A DNA stretch of 64,000 nucleotides from Oreocharis arfaki (Eukaryota > Chordata > Aves > Passeriformes > Paramythiidae), in assembly GCA_013398015.1 (NCBI GenBank), contig VZRR01011459.1:130220-194219 (forward strand). The letters are read 5' to 3'. The first letter of the stretch is position 1, and each line of letters begins with the position of its first letter. Below the pieces are notes generated by a model. It ran no database searches. It was given only the letters and a program-made list of their open reading frames with translations, and was not told the DNA's origin. Below, one piece after another: positions 12,766 through 25,200 of this stretch. The position numbers were made by a program, and so were the translations under genes.

Positions 12766-15164
12766 GGAAGTTTGATAGGCTTCTCTGTACCTTTTTTTTT
12801 TTGACTACAGGTGGATGAATGGATTTTTTACATTGATTAGATGTGCAACATCTTTTTAACGGGGAGGGTGCTGGTGAAGTGCCGTTCTCCCTGTGGAATC
12901 CACATTTGATGGGCAAGGAAGGGAAGCACAAAGGAAAAAGCTTTATCCTTCTCTCCCAGCAGTCACAGAAAACTAATTTTGTCCAGACAAGTGCATTTTG
13001 AGCTGGTGTTTTGTCACAGGAGGAGCTGACTGTAAGTGGAGTCGCCAAATTCGTCAGAATTCTTTGTGGGTAATGTAAATACATTTCTTGTGAGTAATGG
13101 CTTGGTTTCCTTGTCTCTTGGTGCTTCCTGAGAAAAATGTTTTGCTGAAAACACATTGTATTAGGGATTTTTTTGTGCCTGCCCCTGCTGTCACCCCTTG
13201 CTCCTCCGATGACTGGGAAGGAGCAGTGCCTTCACCTCTCACACCCCTGGAGGCTGCTCTCAAACCAAGGTGCAGCCCAAACCTGGGAAGGGAGTGGTTT
13301 TGGATGGGTTGTACAAACCCCTGTTTGTTTTACTTGTTCTAACCCCAATTTTAATTGCCAGTGTTGTTCGATTTTCCCTGGGACTGCAGATTTCAGCTCC
13401 GAAGTCATCAACTCTGGCTCCAACATGTGTGAAATGGATCAGAGCAGTTCTGTGCCTACTCTTCTGGACATGGGAAAATAATGTTCTCGCTGGATCCTTC
13501 CAAACGCTCCTGTTCCTCCCCCCACCCTTTCCTGTATCATGCCTTGGCTGTTTGTCCTCCAGGAGTGACTGTCATTTCCTGGTGTCTCCACAATAAAAGA
13601 ATTTCATGCCAAACGCAGCCGGGACAAAATTCCTGAAAATCAGCACCTTAAGGTACCTGTGGAACGGCAAATTGCTTTTCCATAACCATCCCCACAAAGC
13701 AAATCAGATGTTCCACTTGAAGCCTCCTTGTCTTTTCCTGCTTTTTCCAGGGAATAGCTTTTCCTGGGGGTGTGTTGTTTATGCCCTGCATTAATCCTGC
13801 TCCTGTCCTTGTCATGTCCTGCCCCACAGCAGAATCTGGGTGCAAAGAGGAGCCTGTGGGCAGAGGACAGAAAGAGCTCAGTCCCTGTCAGAGGTGCAGA
13901 TGGAGCATTTCCCTTCTCCTTATTGCCACAACACTGAGCCACTAATTAAAAACACTGGTCCTTGTCCAGTGAGATTTTATTCACGCTGGGGCTGGTGCTG
14001 AAGAGCTCTTAGAGAGGACTCACCCTCTTTCCAGCAGGCTTTTTTTCTTCCTTTTAGTTCTGTTTTCGTCTATCTCATAGTAAATAAGATGCTCCCACAT
14101 TGTAATGAACGGCTGTGCCCTGTGATTTATCATTTATCATTGGCAGCAAATGACAGCTGAGCCAGATACTCCAGATTTTATTCCAATCACCCTCTGGAGA
14201 GCTGCCTATGACATGAGAATGGAGGAAATAATCTGAAGGGAGAGTGATGGTGGCTCCTGCACACCTCGGTTAGTGCAAAGGGCATTTCTCAGGTGCCCTG
14301 AGGAGTTCCCTGTCCTGGGGGCTGGGTGGGGTCGGGCACCAGCTCTGCACACCTGGGCAAGGTGCCAGACTCCAGGAATCTGCTCCGTGCAGAGAACACC
14401 CTGAGGGTGTGAAATAGAGCCCCAGAACTCTGCTGACAGCAGAAACATCCCAAGGCACTGCAAATCCCTGCCCCTTGCCCCAGAAATGCAAACCCAACCC
14501 TAAATATTGTGAAGAAAACAGGGGGGGGGAATAAAAGTCACATTCCTCTTCTGACAGGGTGTTTGTGGGTTCCCCTTCAGCAAGGACGAAAGAAATAAAA
14601 ACTCAAACCAATCCAAATACAGGTCTGTTGTTCACCTTTAATATTTCATTTCTGTTTGCTCCTCCAAAGATTTTCAGTTACATAAGAATACAGTTAAAGT
14701 ATTAATCTTTCCTTTAAACTTAAACAGGTTCATTTGCTTTCCCATGTGGGGTTTTTTTTTAAAGCTTTTATGATTGATTAATACGAAAATAATTCCATCC
14801 CTGCTTCGGTGAGCTGTGGTTGCTCTCACTGCCAGGATTTTCCTGAAAATATATAAAGTTATCTCTGCAAACATTGCCCTAAGAGAAAAAAAAAAATACA
14901 AATCTGCTACTAGGAAATCCTATTTCGGTGTGGCCAAAATCTAAATCCTAAAAGAAGCTGTAATATGTTATATGGCACAAGCCAAAGAGAAATGTTATGT
15001 CCCTCTTCAGAGAGAGAACTGGAATAATATAAGGAAACCCCATCTCCCAAGGTATTTTCTGTAAGCAGTTGGGTAAGATCTGAAGAAATTGGTTCAAATC
15101 ACAATCTTCTTGGAAAAAGCTATGAATCTTGACTGTCTGTGAATATTGCAAGTATGCTACTATA

Positions 15165-15272
15165 AAAATTTATATATATAAAATATATATATATAGATAT
15201 ATATATAGATATATATATATATGTATATGCTCAAGTAATGTGNATATATATAGATATATATATATATAAAAG
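15165..15272. repeat. TA / TATAGA microsatellite
   Basis: About 100 bases of tatatata interspersed with periodic gatata units and a single N at 15243. Length is likely polymorphic and may be misassembled; the N suggests that read consensus failed here. Confidence 0.85.
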
Positions 15273-15299
15273 AAAGAGCCATTTCTCAAGCTGTCGTAT

Positions 15300-15305
15300 T
15301 TTATT
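15300..15305 (-). terminator. Candidate polyadenylation signal for CA4
   Basis: The plus strand tttatt reads AATAAA on the minus strand, 0.78 kb past the CA4 stop codon. It is the first canonical hexamer I found downstream on that strand; ownership is inferred. Confidence 0.35.
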
Positions 15306-16085
15306 AGGCAAATAACAACTATAAAGGATCATCAGAGTCTCCTGCTTCAAAAGCAGCCCTCCAAAGAGAGGGAATTTCCACAGATGTGCCTCTGGTCGGT
15401 GGGGATGAGCCTCCCTGTTGCTTCCCAGCACATCACATTGGCCATGGCATCTCAGAGAAGGATGAATAAATAACAGAGGAACCTGATAGCCCCAATCAGA
15501 TCAGGTGAAAGGAACCCAGTGTCCTTATCTGAAATGAACCGAGATATTCTGAAGGAAGGAGGGGGGATTTATGTGCTGGGTGAGTGCCCTTCCCTAGAGG
15601 GGACGAGCCAGATGCTGTTCAGCTGAGTGTGAGCATTTTATCTTTGCTCTGTGTTGTACCTTCAGGTAGGACAATGTGGGGTTACAGGAATTACTCCACA
15701 TTTCACTGCCAGATTTGCAGTGTTGAATGTAAACATGCTCCGAACCAGCCCCTTCACAGGCACTTGAGAGCAGATTCCTCTTGAGTGTTCTCTGTGCAGC
15801 TCCTTCCAGTGCTGGGTTGAAACTACAGGATAATCCAGCCTAATGCTTTCTCTAAGTGTTTTGGCTTTTAAAATTGAATTTTTCATTGCTTTATCTCACA
15901 GTTCCTTCGAGTTCTGGTGGTTTGGGTTTCACCAGAGCAGCACAGAAGCCCTTGGTTAACGTCTGGAGTAGGACGGGGTTATTCCGTATTGGGACACAAG
16001 TCATGAGAGGCTGAGACAAAGAATTGAGAACAGCAAAAAATAACATCAAATAAAGAACCAGGATGCCGAACGAGGTGAGAGAGGC

Positions 16086-16274
16086 TCAGTGGGACAGAGA
16101 GCTCAGGGTGCAGGGCAGAGGCAGGAGCAGCAGCAGCAGCTTTGCCGTGGGCAGGGGGACGCTGGCACTGGACCAGAGCACCTCGCGGCCCCGCAGGGGC
16201 TGCGCCGGCCGGAAATTCTCCATCATGGGAGTGGAGTTATTCCCATCAAAGTGCAGTGCTGAGAACTGGGACAG
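16086..16274 (-). CDS. CA4: CA4 terminal coding exon with GPI-anchor signal
   Basis: Starts after a ttttgcag acceptor and encodes residues 255-316. ENFRPAQPL is the conserved end of the carbonic anhydrase fold (human DNVRPLQQL). N-glycosylation sequons occur at NNST. A small-residue patch, SSAS, could be the anchor attachment site, followed by the hydrophobic run PTAKLLLLLLPLPCTLSSLSH and TGA. Confidence 0.92.
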   Translation of the reverse strand: MSQFSALHFDGNNSTPMMENFRPAQPLRGREVLWSSASVPLPTAKLLLLLLPLPCTLSSLSH

Positions 16275-19200
16275 CTGCAAAACAGAACAGGTTGTTAAAT
16301 CTTTATGCCAGAGGACTCTGGGAGCTGTTGCGCTGCGAACCTGAGGTGCCTGGCTCTGGTTTTGAACCCGAGGGTTTAATGGGTGCATTAAATCTTGCAG
16401 GAAGCGCCGTGGCAGAGGCCAGTGGAGAGGTCACCAAGTGATGGCTCCTTCCAGCCTCGGAAATCACGGGCACTTCCTTTCTGTGGGAGCCAAATGCTTC
16501 GTGCAGCTCAAGGACTGGTTCCCCCAGAGCTCCTGACGCACGCGGCCCCGGCCCCGGCCCCACGGCACGGTGACACGAGGCAGGAGCACCAGGAATTCTG
16601 TCCTTGTCCAGATTCCTGGCTGCACCCAGTGACACTGGGCTGTGCTGGGGGCACTGTGAGCACACAGAGCACATACACATACACCTCACACTGTGAGTAA
16701 GGAGCTGACGTGCAGGTGCTGGCCCTGGGCCAGGCTGTGCGATGTCTGCATGATCTGTGTTTTCCAAGCACTCATAATTCCATCTCCTCTTCCTGCCCGC
16801 AGGCCAAAAATGGGCAGCTCAACACTGATGCTGATGGGCTCAAGTTTTGGATTTGGAATTGTTCTGTCCTGCTGTCCTGACAATGGGAGAAAAGCTGTGG
16901 AATTTGGGAGTGAGCAGGCGGCAGCAGTGGAAGTGCTGCTGACGAAGCACCGAGCTTGGGGGGGTTTCTTGGCTTTCTCCTCAGGCCGTCATTTCCCCTT
17001 CCTGCCCCTTTCCTGCCATTTCCTGAGGGGTGATTTAATAGGGTCGATCAGCTGGCACCGGGGAGCACGTTGAGGCTGATGCCAAGTGAGTGTGTGTGGG
17101 GAGTGAGGCAGCTGAGGTGTCCCACTGCGGGCAGGGCAGGGCAGGGCAGGCAGCCCGAGGGGCACAGCAGAACCTCCAGGCCGTCCCTCTGCCACTCACC
17201 TGGAGCAGGCTGAGCTCAATTGGCTTCTCAAATATCGTCCAGGTGACGCCCTCGTAGCAGTCAGGGGTGGTGAGGGAGCCCTCATACCGATAGTACCTCC
17301 CAAGGTCTTCCTCAGGTGGGAGAAGAGAACTCAGTGGCAAAGGATCTATCTGTGCTGATTGCCCTGGAAAAACCACGGGGGAAAACCCCTTGTAACGCCT
17401 GTGGCTGCGGGTTTTGCTCACGTTTGTCTTCACCCCACACAGCCTGTGAAACCCCTGGCACGAGGGTCTTACCTTTGTATTTAATATTCTCTAATTCGCT
17501 TAACAGAGTTGCATAGTTTTTATTTTCTTCGTCAGCCTGAAAGGGAAACATGTTGATTCCACATCGTGTAGTTCTCTACGAGTGGTTGCTTTTAATTAGG
17601 GGTGAATAAAACAGAAAAGGGCCACAAGAAAAAATAACAGCAAGCAGGATGCAGAAAAGGGTAGAGGAACTCAGTGCTGGCAGAATGCCCTGCAGAAGGT
17701 AGGGAGATTAAAGTCTTGGGCTACTGTAATACTGACATAAACAATCCCTCAGCCAAACTGCTGGCTGAGGTGTGAGAGGGGCAACTGAAAATTTCACTGC
17801 CTACCTTTATAAAGAAGGCCAACACAGCCACACCATCTGGGGTTTTCTTGGCTTCTGTCACATCTGAAACGTCTTCTCTTATGTGGACGATGTGAAGCTG
17901 GAACACAACAGCCACGGGCAATTATTTCCACCCTCAGACTTCCCTAGGGGAACTATCCAACAGGATCTCAAAATTCGAGTTCTGGAGTGAAATCCATGAG
18001 CCACACGCAGCCTCACCTACCTCCATGGGGTATTTCTCTCCATCTATGCTGTGCTCGGAGCCAGGGGTGTTTTCAGGCTCACCTGGGACTCCCCAGTGCA
18101 AATGGAATTCTACTGCCTTGTATTTTCTGCTCAGACCTCCTCCTCCGACTTTAGGGGATGTGTGTAGTGTCACTTTAACTGGAGGGAAAAAAAGCATGAA
18201 TTGTTTTAAAGGAGAAGAGCAGACCCTACATTAACAGTATGTGAGAGCAGAGATGTTCTTGGGATTCAAATCTATCTTTGAGTTCTTGCCTGGCTTTTCA
18301 GACCGAGTGTTCCAGAAATTCTGCTCTGCGGACACTGAACTCTTACGAAATCATAGCTGAGTTTAATTCGAGATGAATTATAACCATTAAGACCTGTGGA
18401 GTCTGAGCTTCTTATACCTCTCAGAAGACCCTATATTCCTTCATTCCTTTCTAAGAAAACCCCCTCTATCAAAGTAAATTTGGTCCCAGTTTATTTGGGT
18501 TTTAACCATCCTTTTAATCTCCTGTTATCTGCGCTGTAACATTTCCTTTGGGCAGGGTTTAAAGATTTTCTGTTTTAGAGTAGTGCTGCAATTCAAGCCT
18601 AAATCAGATACATTTTAAAATTTTACTTTTTAAGACCTCCACATTAAGCACAGCACTTTTCTTTGCATAGAAAAATTCTGGATTGCAGCCCCAGAGATTT
18701 CATTTCTGTTCTGAATTCCAAATGAACTTGGAGAGTGCATGAGTCACTTAGCTCCTTTGCTTTTTAATCTGTAAATGGATGAGTCAGATGTCTTTGTGGG
18801 CTCTGTTTATTTAGCTTAAGACCTTTGAGACATGACCTTTGCTATGTGCCCATCATGGAGCATATCGAGGGTCTAATCTCACCTGCAGCCTCTAATTGCA
18901 GCTGTAATTTAAGCAATAACCTAGTTTAGCACACGAATTGGTTACCCTCAGAAGGAAGAGATTTAAAAGCCCAGATTAAACCCTAATCCTTATGCATGGC
19001 TGGGGAAGGTGAGAGTTTTGAGCTATCCTTATAAATATTAATTTGGGTGTAAAAGGGACAGTGATTGGACATCCTGGAGTATCACCCTGTAATGGGAAAG
19101 TCATTAATCCATCTATTAGTGAAAAGCCAAAACATTCCCTTTTCTTGAGGTCTGCCATGATAGCAATGTTTTAAATTGGAATCTCTGGCTATTAAAATCT

Positions 19201-22200
19201 CCCCAGCTGCCTTCCTACCTTTCCCTTTGATATCAGGAAATATTTGCCACTTTCTCCTTTCTGCTTTAAGGATCTGGCAGTTAAAATAGCCCATTCGGGA
19301 TTTTATGCACAGCTACGGGTAATTTAAAACAAAACAAAACAAAAAAAATAGACCACAGATTTATTTTTAAAGTTGAAGTAATTGAACATAATTTTGTGGG
19401 AGCAGCACCCTCAGCGTTGTGAAGGAAGGTGGAGGAAGCGGAACAGTTCTGAATTACTGTTCATTGATTCACTGTTTACTGATTCACTAAGTGGCTGATC
19501 AACATTAGATAACTTCTGTGTGCAGAGAAAGCAGATCTGAATCGGAGAAGAATATAGCTCATTATTTAAAGAACTAATAAGACACAGCACTGGGAATGAC
19601 TTTCCCACAGGACGCTTTTCTCCAGCAGAATTCTTTGTGCAGGGGCGAGAGGTGGAAAGGAGAAGCCCAGAAACGAAGGAGTTTCAGCAGAAAATGATAA
19701 AACTCTGCCCAAATTGTCCTGGACCCCTCTGCCCACCTGCCCTCAGTGCTGGACTTTGTTTGGACTGGGGGGTTTTGGTTTAGAGTTTCTTTGGCACCTC
19801 CAGCTCTGTTTCTGCAGAGAACCAATTCCTGCTGAGACGCTCGAGGGCCTCCTCCACAACCCCAAAACTCGATAATTTCCCTCAAACTTCCCAGAGATCT
19901 TTGGCTCCAGAGGTGTTCTGGGAGTTTCACTTCTGAAACAGAGGGGTGGGACCCCGTCTGTGCCTCCCTGCTGTTCTCCAGGGACACAGAAGGATCCCAC
20001 AGGAGCAGGCTGGGCAGTACTTGCCTGTGTGGCCATTATTTTCCACGTCCCACTTGGCAGATCCCTTCACGTCGTACCCTTCGAAAGTCAGGGGCTTGAG
20101 GCCCTTGTCACGAACCACATTTCGGGTGACAATGTTGACAGGGGACTGTTTGTTCCCGCTGCAGGCCGTGTTTATCTGATGCCATTGAGAAGGATCTGTT
20201 CAGGGATGAAGAAAATGTATTTATTTCTTTATTTTCCCTGTAGACAGTAAATCCTGGAGAAAGCCGGGCCACCCAACCAAACTGGGAAATTGGAGACATC
20301 ACCCCAGCTTCTGGGGTTACTTTCACATTTGTATATTTACATTTTTACATTTATATATTTACATTTTTACATTTATTTGTACGTTTCTACGTTGCCCTTG
20401 CTCGACACAAAATGAGCAGTAACCACAAACACTGGTGTCTCCAAAATACCCTCTTTAGCCCTGACATGTACGAATAATGTGACCATGACGAATTAAAGGC
20501 CGAGTTCTGGGGATTTTTTTCATTATTTCTCTCAAGAGCCCCTCTGCAAAGCAGAAGAATCACCAGTGTGATTGGAAACATAAATTGCTTGGTGGTACCT
20601 TCACACTGTGGCTCCTCACACTTCTGGGACCGATAGCACCAGTGGCCTCCCACTAAAAAAAATTAAATAAAAACATCAGGTGAATGAAACTCTGCACAAA
20701 TTGTGCCCCCAAAACGCAGCAGGGAAATGGATTGGCAGCTCTGCCCTCTCTAGATCTCCTCCTGGTCTCTCATAAATCACTTTATACCCATTAATATCCC
20801 CCCAAAACCAGTGATAGTGGGAATTTTTAGGACCCTGGATCATCAGAATTCTGGATGGGTCACAGTCCTAAAGAATTTGATTTTCAAACCTTGGCTTCCT
20901 CAACTTCTCGAGGTGAAAGTTCCACATTTGAATATCCACAGTGTAAAAGTAAATTTCCTTTTATCGGCTCTGCACTTGCCAGCCTTTCACAGACTTGGAA
21001 ATTCACTTATGTGAGAGGACTTATCTCAGCCCGTGAGGAATTCTGAGACATGAAGGATCTCACTTCCTGCAGGACCTGGAGGATCTTTGCTCCATCTCAG
21101 CTGGGACCCATCCCACATGGATGGATGCAAAATTCTTCAGCAGAACATCTGAATTTCGCTTTTTCATTGTCAAAAGAAACACAAAATTCAGAGGAAAAGA
21201 GCTGATTTAACTTTGTGTGTGGATCTAGTCAGGAAAGCAGGGGCTGTTTTGTTTATCCCAAGCTGCTTCAGTGGCTCTTTATTTATTCTAAACTTTAAAT
21301 TGGCTCTGACAGGAATAGTTCTCTCTGGCTATTTAACTTCAATCCATAACAATTCAAACCTTCTTATAATGATGATTAATACCACACCTTCTGTTTGCTT
21401 GTGATTAGTAAATTATAGACATTTTAATAAATGGCTAATCAATTTTAAGGATAATTATGGAGGAGCCCTGTCACTTGACTGGTAATTACCTTAATTTGTA
21501 ATTTATAACACACCTGCTGGAAGGCTCAGAATGGCTTTTAACACCTTTATCCTGACATCAGTGGCATAACAATAGATCCATCTATTAAGGATTTAGAAGT
21601 TACAAATAGAGAATTGTTTTAAAACCTGAGCAGCCGTGACACAGAGGGAGACCTGGGGGCAATAAATAACCTTTAAAAAAACGACAGTTTCGGTTTTTCT
21701 TTCACAAAAACAAAATTTCTGCCGAAAACTACAAACAATGTTGCCTCACTTCGTAGTTTAGCAAGATTGGGAAGAAAAGTAAACTTTGCTTGTTTGCGGC
21801 GTAAGAACCGCAGGGATTTCTGTGTCGTTATCCAAAAATTGGTTTTGGCAAGGTTTTATTCTTTTGGCAGACTTCTAAACACACACAAAACTTCACTTTC
21901 CAGCACTGATTGTTGCATTTTTTTCCTCCAGGGCACTGGCCTGGGCTCCAGCAGCTCTGAGCTTTTCCTCATCCCCACTGGGAAACAGCGAAGTTCCAAG
22001 CACAGGATGTCACCAAGCGCCTTAATCGATATTTTAATCAATGAATGCCTGGGGAATTCCAGGTGAGCTGGTCTCCACGTGGCCTGGGCGTGCTGCACGG
22101 GTGTTTTTTGCACGGATGAAAGACTCCAGGTGTGTTTTTGGCAGCTGCTCAAAGGTCAGTGTGAACTTTAACAGCTCCAGCACGCTGGGATTGGGAGTTT

Positions 22201-25200
22201 CTTGGTAATTGACACACGAACGAACCTTCAGGAGGAAAAAAACTGGTGCCCAGCAGGAATAACCTGGAAGGATTTGCTCCCAGAGTCTTTGGGATGGAAA
22301 GCAGAGAGGGAAGCTGGCAGGTGAGAGGTGAAACCTCTCTATTCCAGGAGGTTTCACTGGGGCTGCACAACGGAGTGGGAGCGTGGTCCGGACATCAAAG
22401 CACTTCTGCAACGCAAATCCAATTTTCCAGGCGATCTGAGCCACAATTGGGAGCGAGGGCAGCAGGTTCCTGGGGTTCAAGGCTGTGGGGCTTTTAAACC
22501 ACGGCCAGAGAACCACAAAAATCAAACAGAGCCACAGCAGACCCCGAGGGGAGGGGAATTATCCCCAGATTGTGGTCCTGAATCAGTGTCTGTGTGCCAG
22601 AGGGGGAATGGGAATGGGTTATGGAGCCTTCCAGTGGCAAATCCACGTCCCACCCTTGTCAAACAAAGAAATCACTGACTTTTTACTACCTGAACAGGTG
22701 TCTGGCAAGTTCTCTCAAATGTAATTGTGGCTTTCAATCACGTCTGAGTAAACCGAGACATGAGCACACAAGATCTGTCAGCCTGGGCATCAAGGTGATG
22801 GGGAGAAAAAGCTGAGTAAAATAAAACTTAATTAATAAAAATCCAGCCCTCAGAGGCTACAGCTGCCTCACACCCAGCACTCGGGAGTGTTTGATAATCA
22901 GTGTCTCGTTTTTGCAGCTTTCCACCGAATTCCTGATGTCTCCGAACAAGGCGAGAATGGTGTTTTCCACCAAGTCCTTATCACACTCGTGGCTGGATGG
23001 CATCACTGAAGTAGACCAGCACATAAATCCAGCATTTCATAGCAAAAAGGTCCTTGAAGCTGTTAAACCCTTAAGAACAAGCTAATTAAACATTACAGAG
23101 TGCCTGAGCAAACAGTGCATTCATGTTTATTCTGAATTAGGGGGGTTTTTTTTGATTGGCAGCCGTGGAACATCGGGGAACAGGATCCTTTGTGCGGGTA
23201 CTGCTCGGGAGGAACCACACAGTCCCCGAGGAGGAAAATTTGCATTTGGATTTTATCTGAGTCGGATGTGATGCCTCCCTCCCTATAGGAACCTTGCATC
23301 ACAATGGTTCTTTCTTCCCCTGAGCTTTGGGGCTTTCTTCCCGAAGCAAGAAGGGAAGATCCTTGTCACATCCAGGCAGTTCTCCGTGGGTTTAGGCATG
23401 ATTATGCCCTAAGGCATGTTGTCCAGGCCACTTTTAATTGTCTGAGCGGCTCCTGCCACTTCCCTTAGAGGACTTTTCCACAGTCTATTAGTCCACACTG
23501 TCAGGAAACGTTTCCTATTTATTATCTTACATTTTCCACTTCCTTATCTGCATCCCATCACTCCTAGAAATATCACTGAACCACCCTAAACAATTCTTTT
23601 CCCTCTCTGGTGTTTACAGCATCCAAATAGTTCCCTCTTAATCTGTAATTCCTGTCCTGGCTTCATCCATCTTTTGTCCCATCTCTTGACAATCTTCTCC
23701 CTCTTCACCTTCCCGCCATCTCCACTTTCAAAAATCTCCCTTTGTACCCCCTTTTTTACAGGGTCTGGGGACCCCTCACTGCTCTTTCTGTCAAACCCCA
23801 GCTCCTACACTCTTTTTCCTGCTGTTGATTTTATTGCTGGAAAAATGCAGCAGAAAGTGGGGATTTCCGTGTTTTTGGGGCGTTTCTTTGGTTTGTTTTT
23901 GTAACTGAGGGGCTGAAATCATTGCTGTGATATATATAGATAGATAGATAGATATAGATATAGATTAGATAGATATAAAGATAAAAATATAGATACACAC
24001 ACCTGGACTCACGGTATTATCAATTGTATCTTGCTCTTACATTTTATGATGTGATTTAAGTGGTTCTGTACCATCCCATAGGTGTCACATTGACTTTATT
24101 TGGTTTAATTTAGACTAGGGCTGGACTGGGCTGGCTCTTCCTCCGCAGAGTTCAGGACAGTTAAATTTAGGGAGTCTCTCTTGGCACGTGAGCAGTCCCA
24201 CTTATCTCTGCCTCTTCCTCCTCGAATTTACAACTGGTTTCCTGACCAAAGCTGCTTCTTGGCCCGGGGGTAGCCGAAAAAACAATACAATTACGTATTG
24301 TTTTCATTTTATTGTAAACGTTTTCAATTGTTTTAGCTATCAAGCCTCGTCTGGAAGCTCGAGGCAAAAAAAAAGAAGAAAAAATATCCCTGCAGTTGAG
24401 AACTCCCTCTCCTGTCCACTGACCCAGGACGGTGCTGCTGGCTGGGGGCCAGGCTGGGAGCAGCCCTGCCAAGGTGCTATTGTGTGATCTAGGAAAAGAC
24501 CCTTCAGCTCTTTGGATCATGCTCAGATTGTCTGAATTCCATAAAAGTTCCGAAATCTTCTTTGCCCTACTCGTGCCCTGCTTGCTGCCCTACTTGGAGC
24601 TGTTGGGAGCCCGCTCTGCTCGGAGTGCTGAGGGACAGGCGGTGCCAGGCTGGCTGAAAACGCCCTTTTAACCTGTCCCTGTGCTCTAAAGAGTCACCAA
24701 AACAGGGGCTGAACAGACTCAGTTTGTGCCTCTGACAAAGTGGCTGGGGTTTATTCATTTTTTGTGCTGCCAGCTGTTTTTATTAAAGGTATTGAGCCTC
24801 TGCGAGTGTGAATGACCTTTGTGCCACCCGGGACAGCAGGGACATCCTGCGTTGCTTTTTAATTCAAACCACTCCTCTCGTTCACCTGAGCCCTTTGTTT
24901 GTCCCTTTAGCCTCTTGTCACCCTTTCAGCCACGTCCTGCCTGACCATTCCCTGGTTTCGCAGTGCTGGATTCCCAGAGCCCGGGATGCCGAGTTCTCAC
25001 TGCTCCGTTGTCCTCGGTTCTCAAATCCATCCCCAAAATCTGCTGTCACCTTCGCAGCCTTTGCCACGGAAATGGCAAAAGCTGGCTTTGCATGTGATTC
25101 ATTTTTAGGTTTGGCTTGTGCCGGGCTCACCCTATTTTTAGCTGGCTTTGTGAAACTTGCTATTTTTAGCGCAAGAGACAAAACAACTTAAAAGCAATTG

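Larger units (their letters stand above)
12766..16085. other. Intergenic DNA and probable CA4 3' UTR region
   Basis: No coding exon is visible. The part next to CA4 (about 15300-16085) is likely its 3' UTR, because the minus strand carries AATAAA at 15305-15300. A (TA)/(GATA) microsatellite lies at 15165-15272 and includes an ambiguous base at 15243. Confidence 0.4.
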
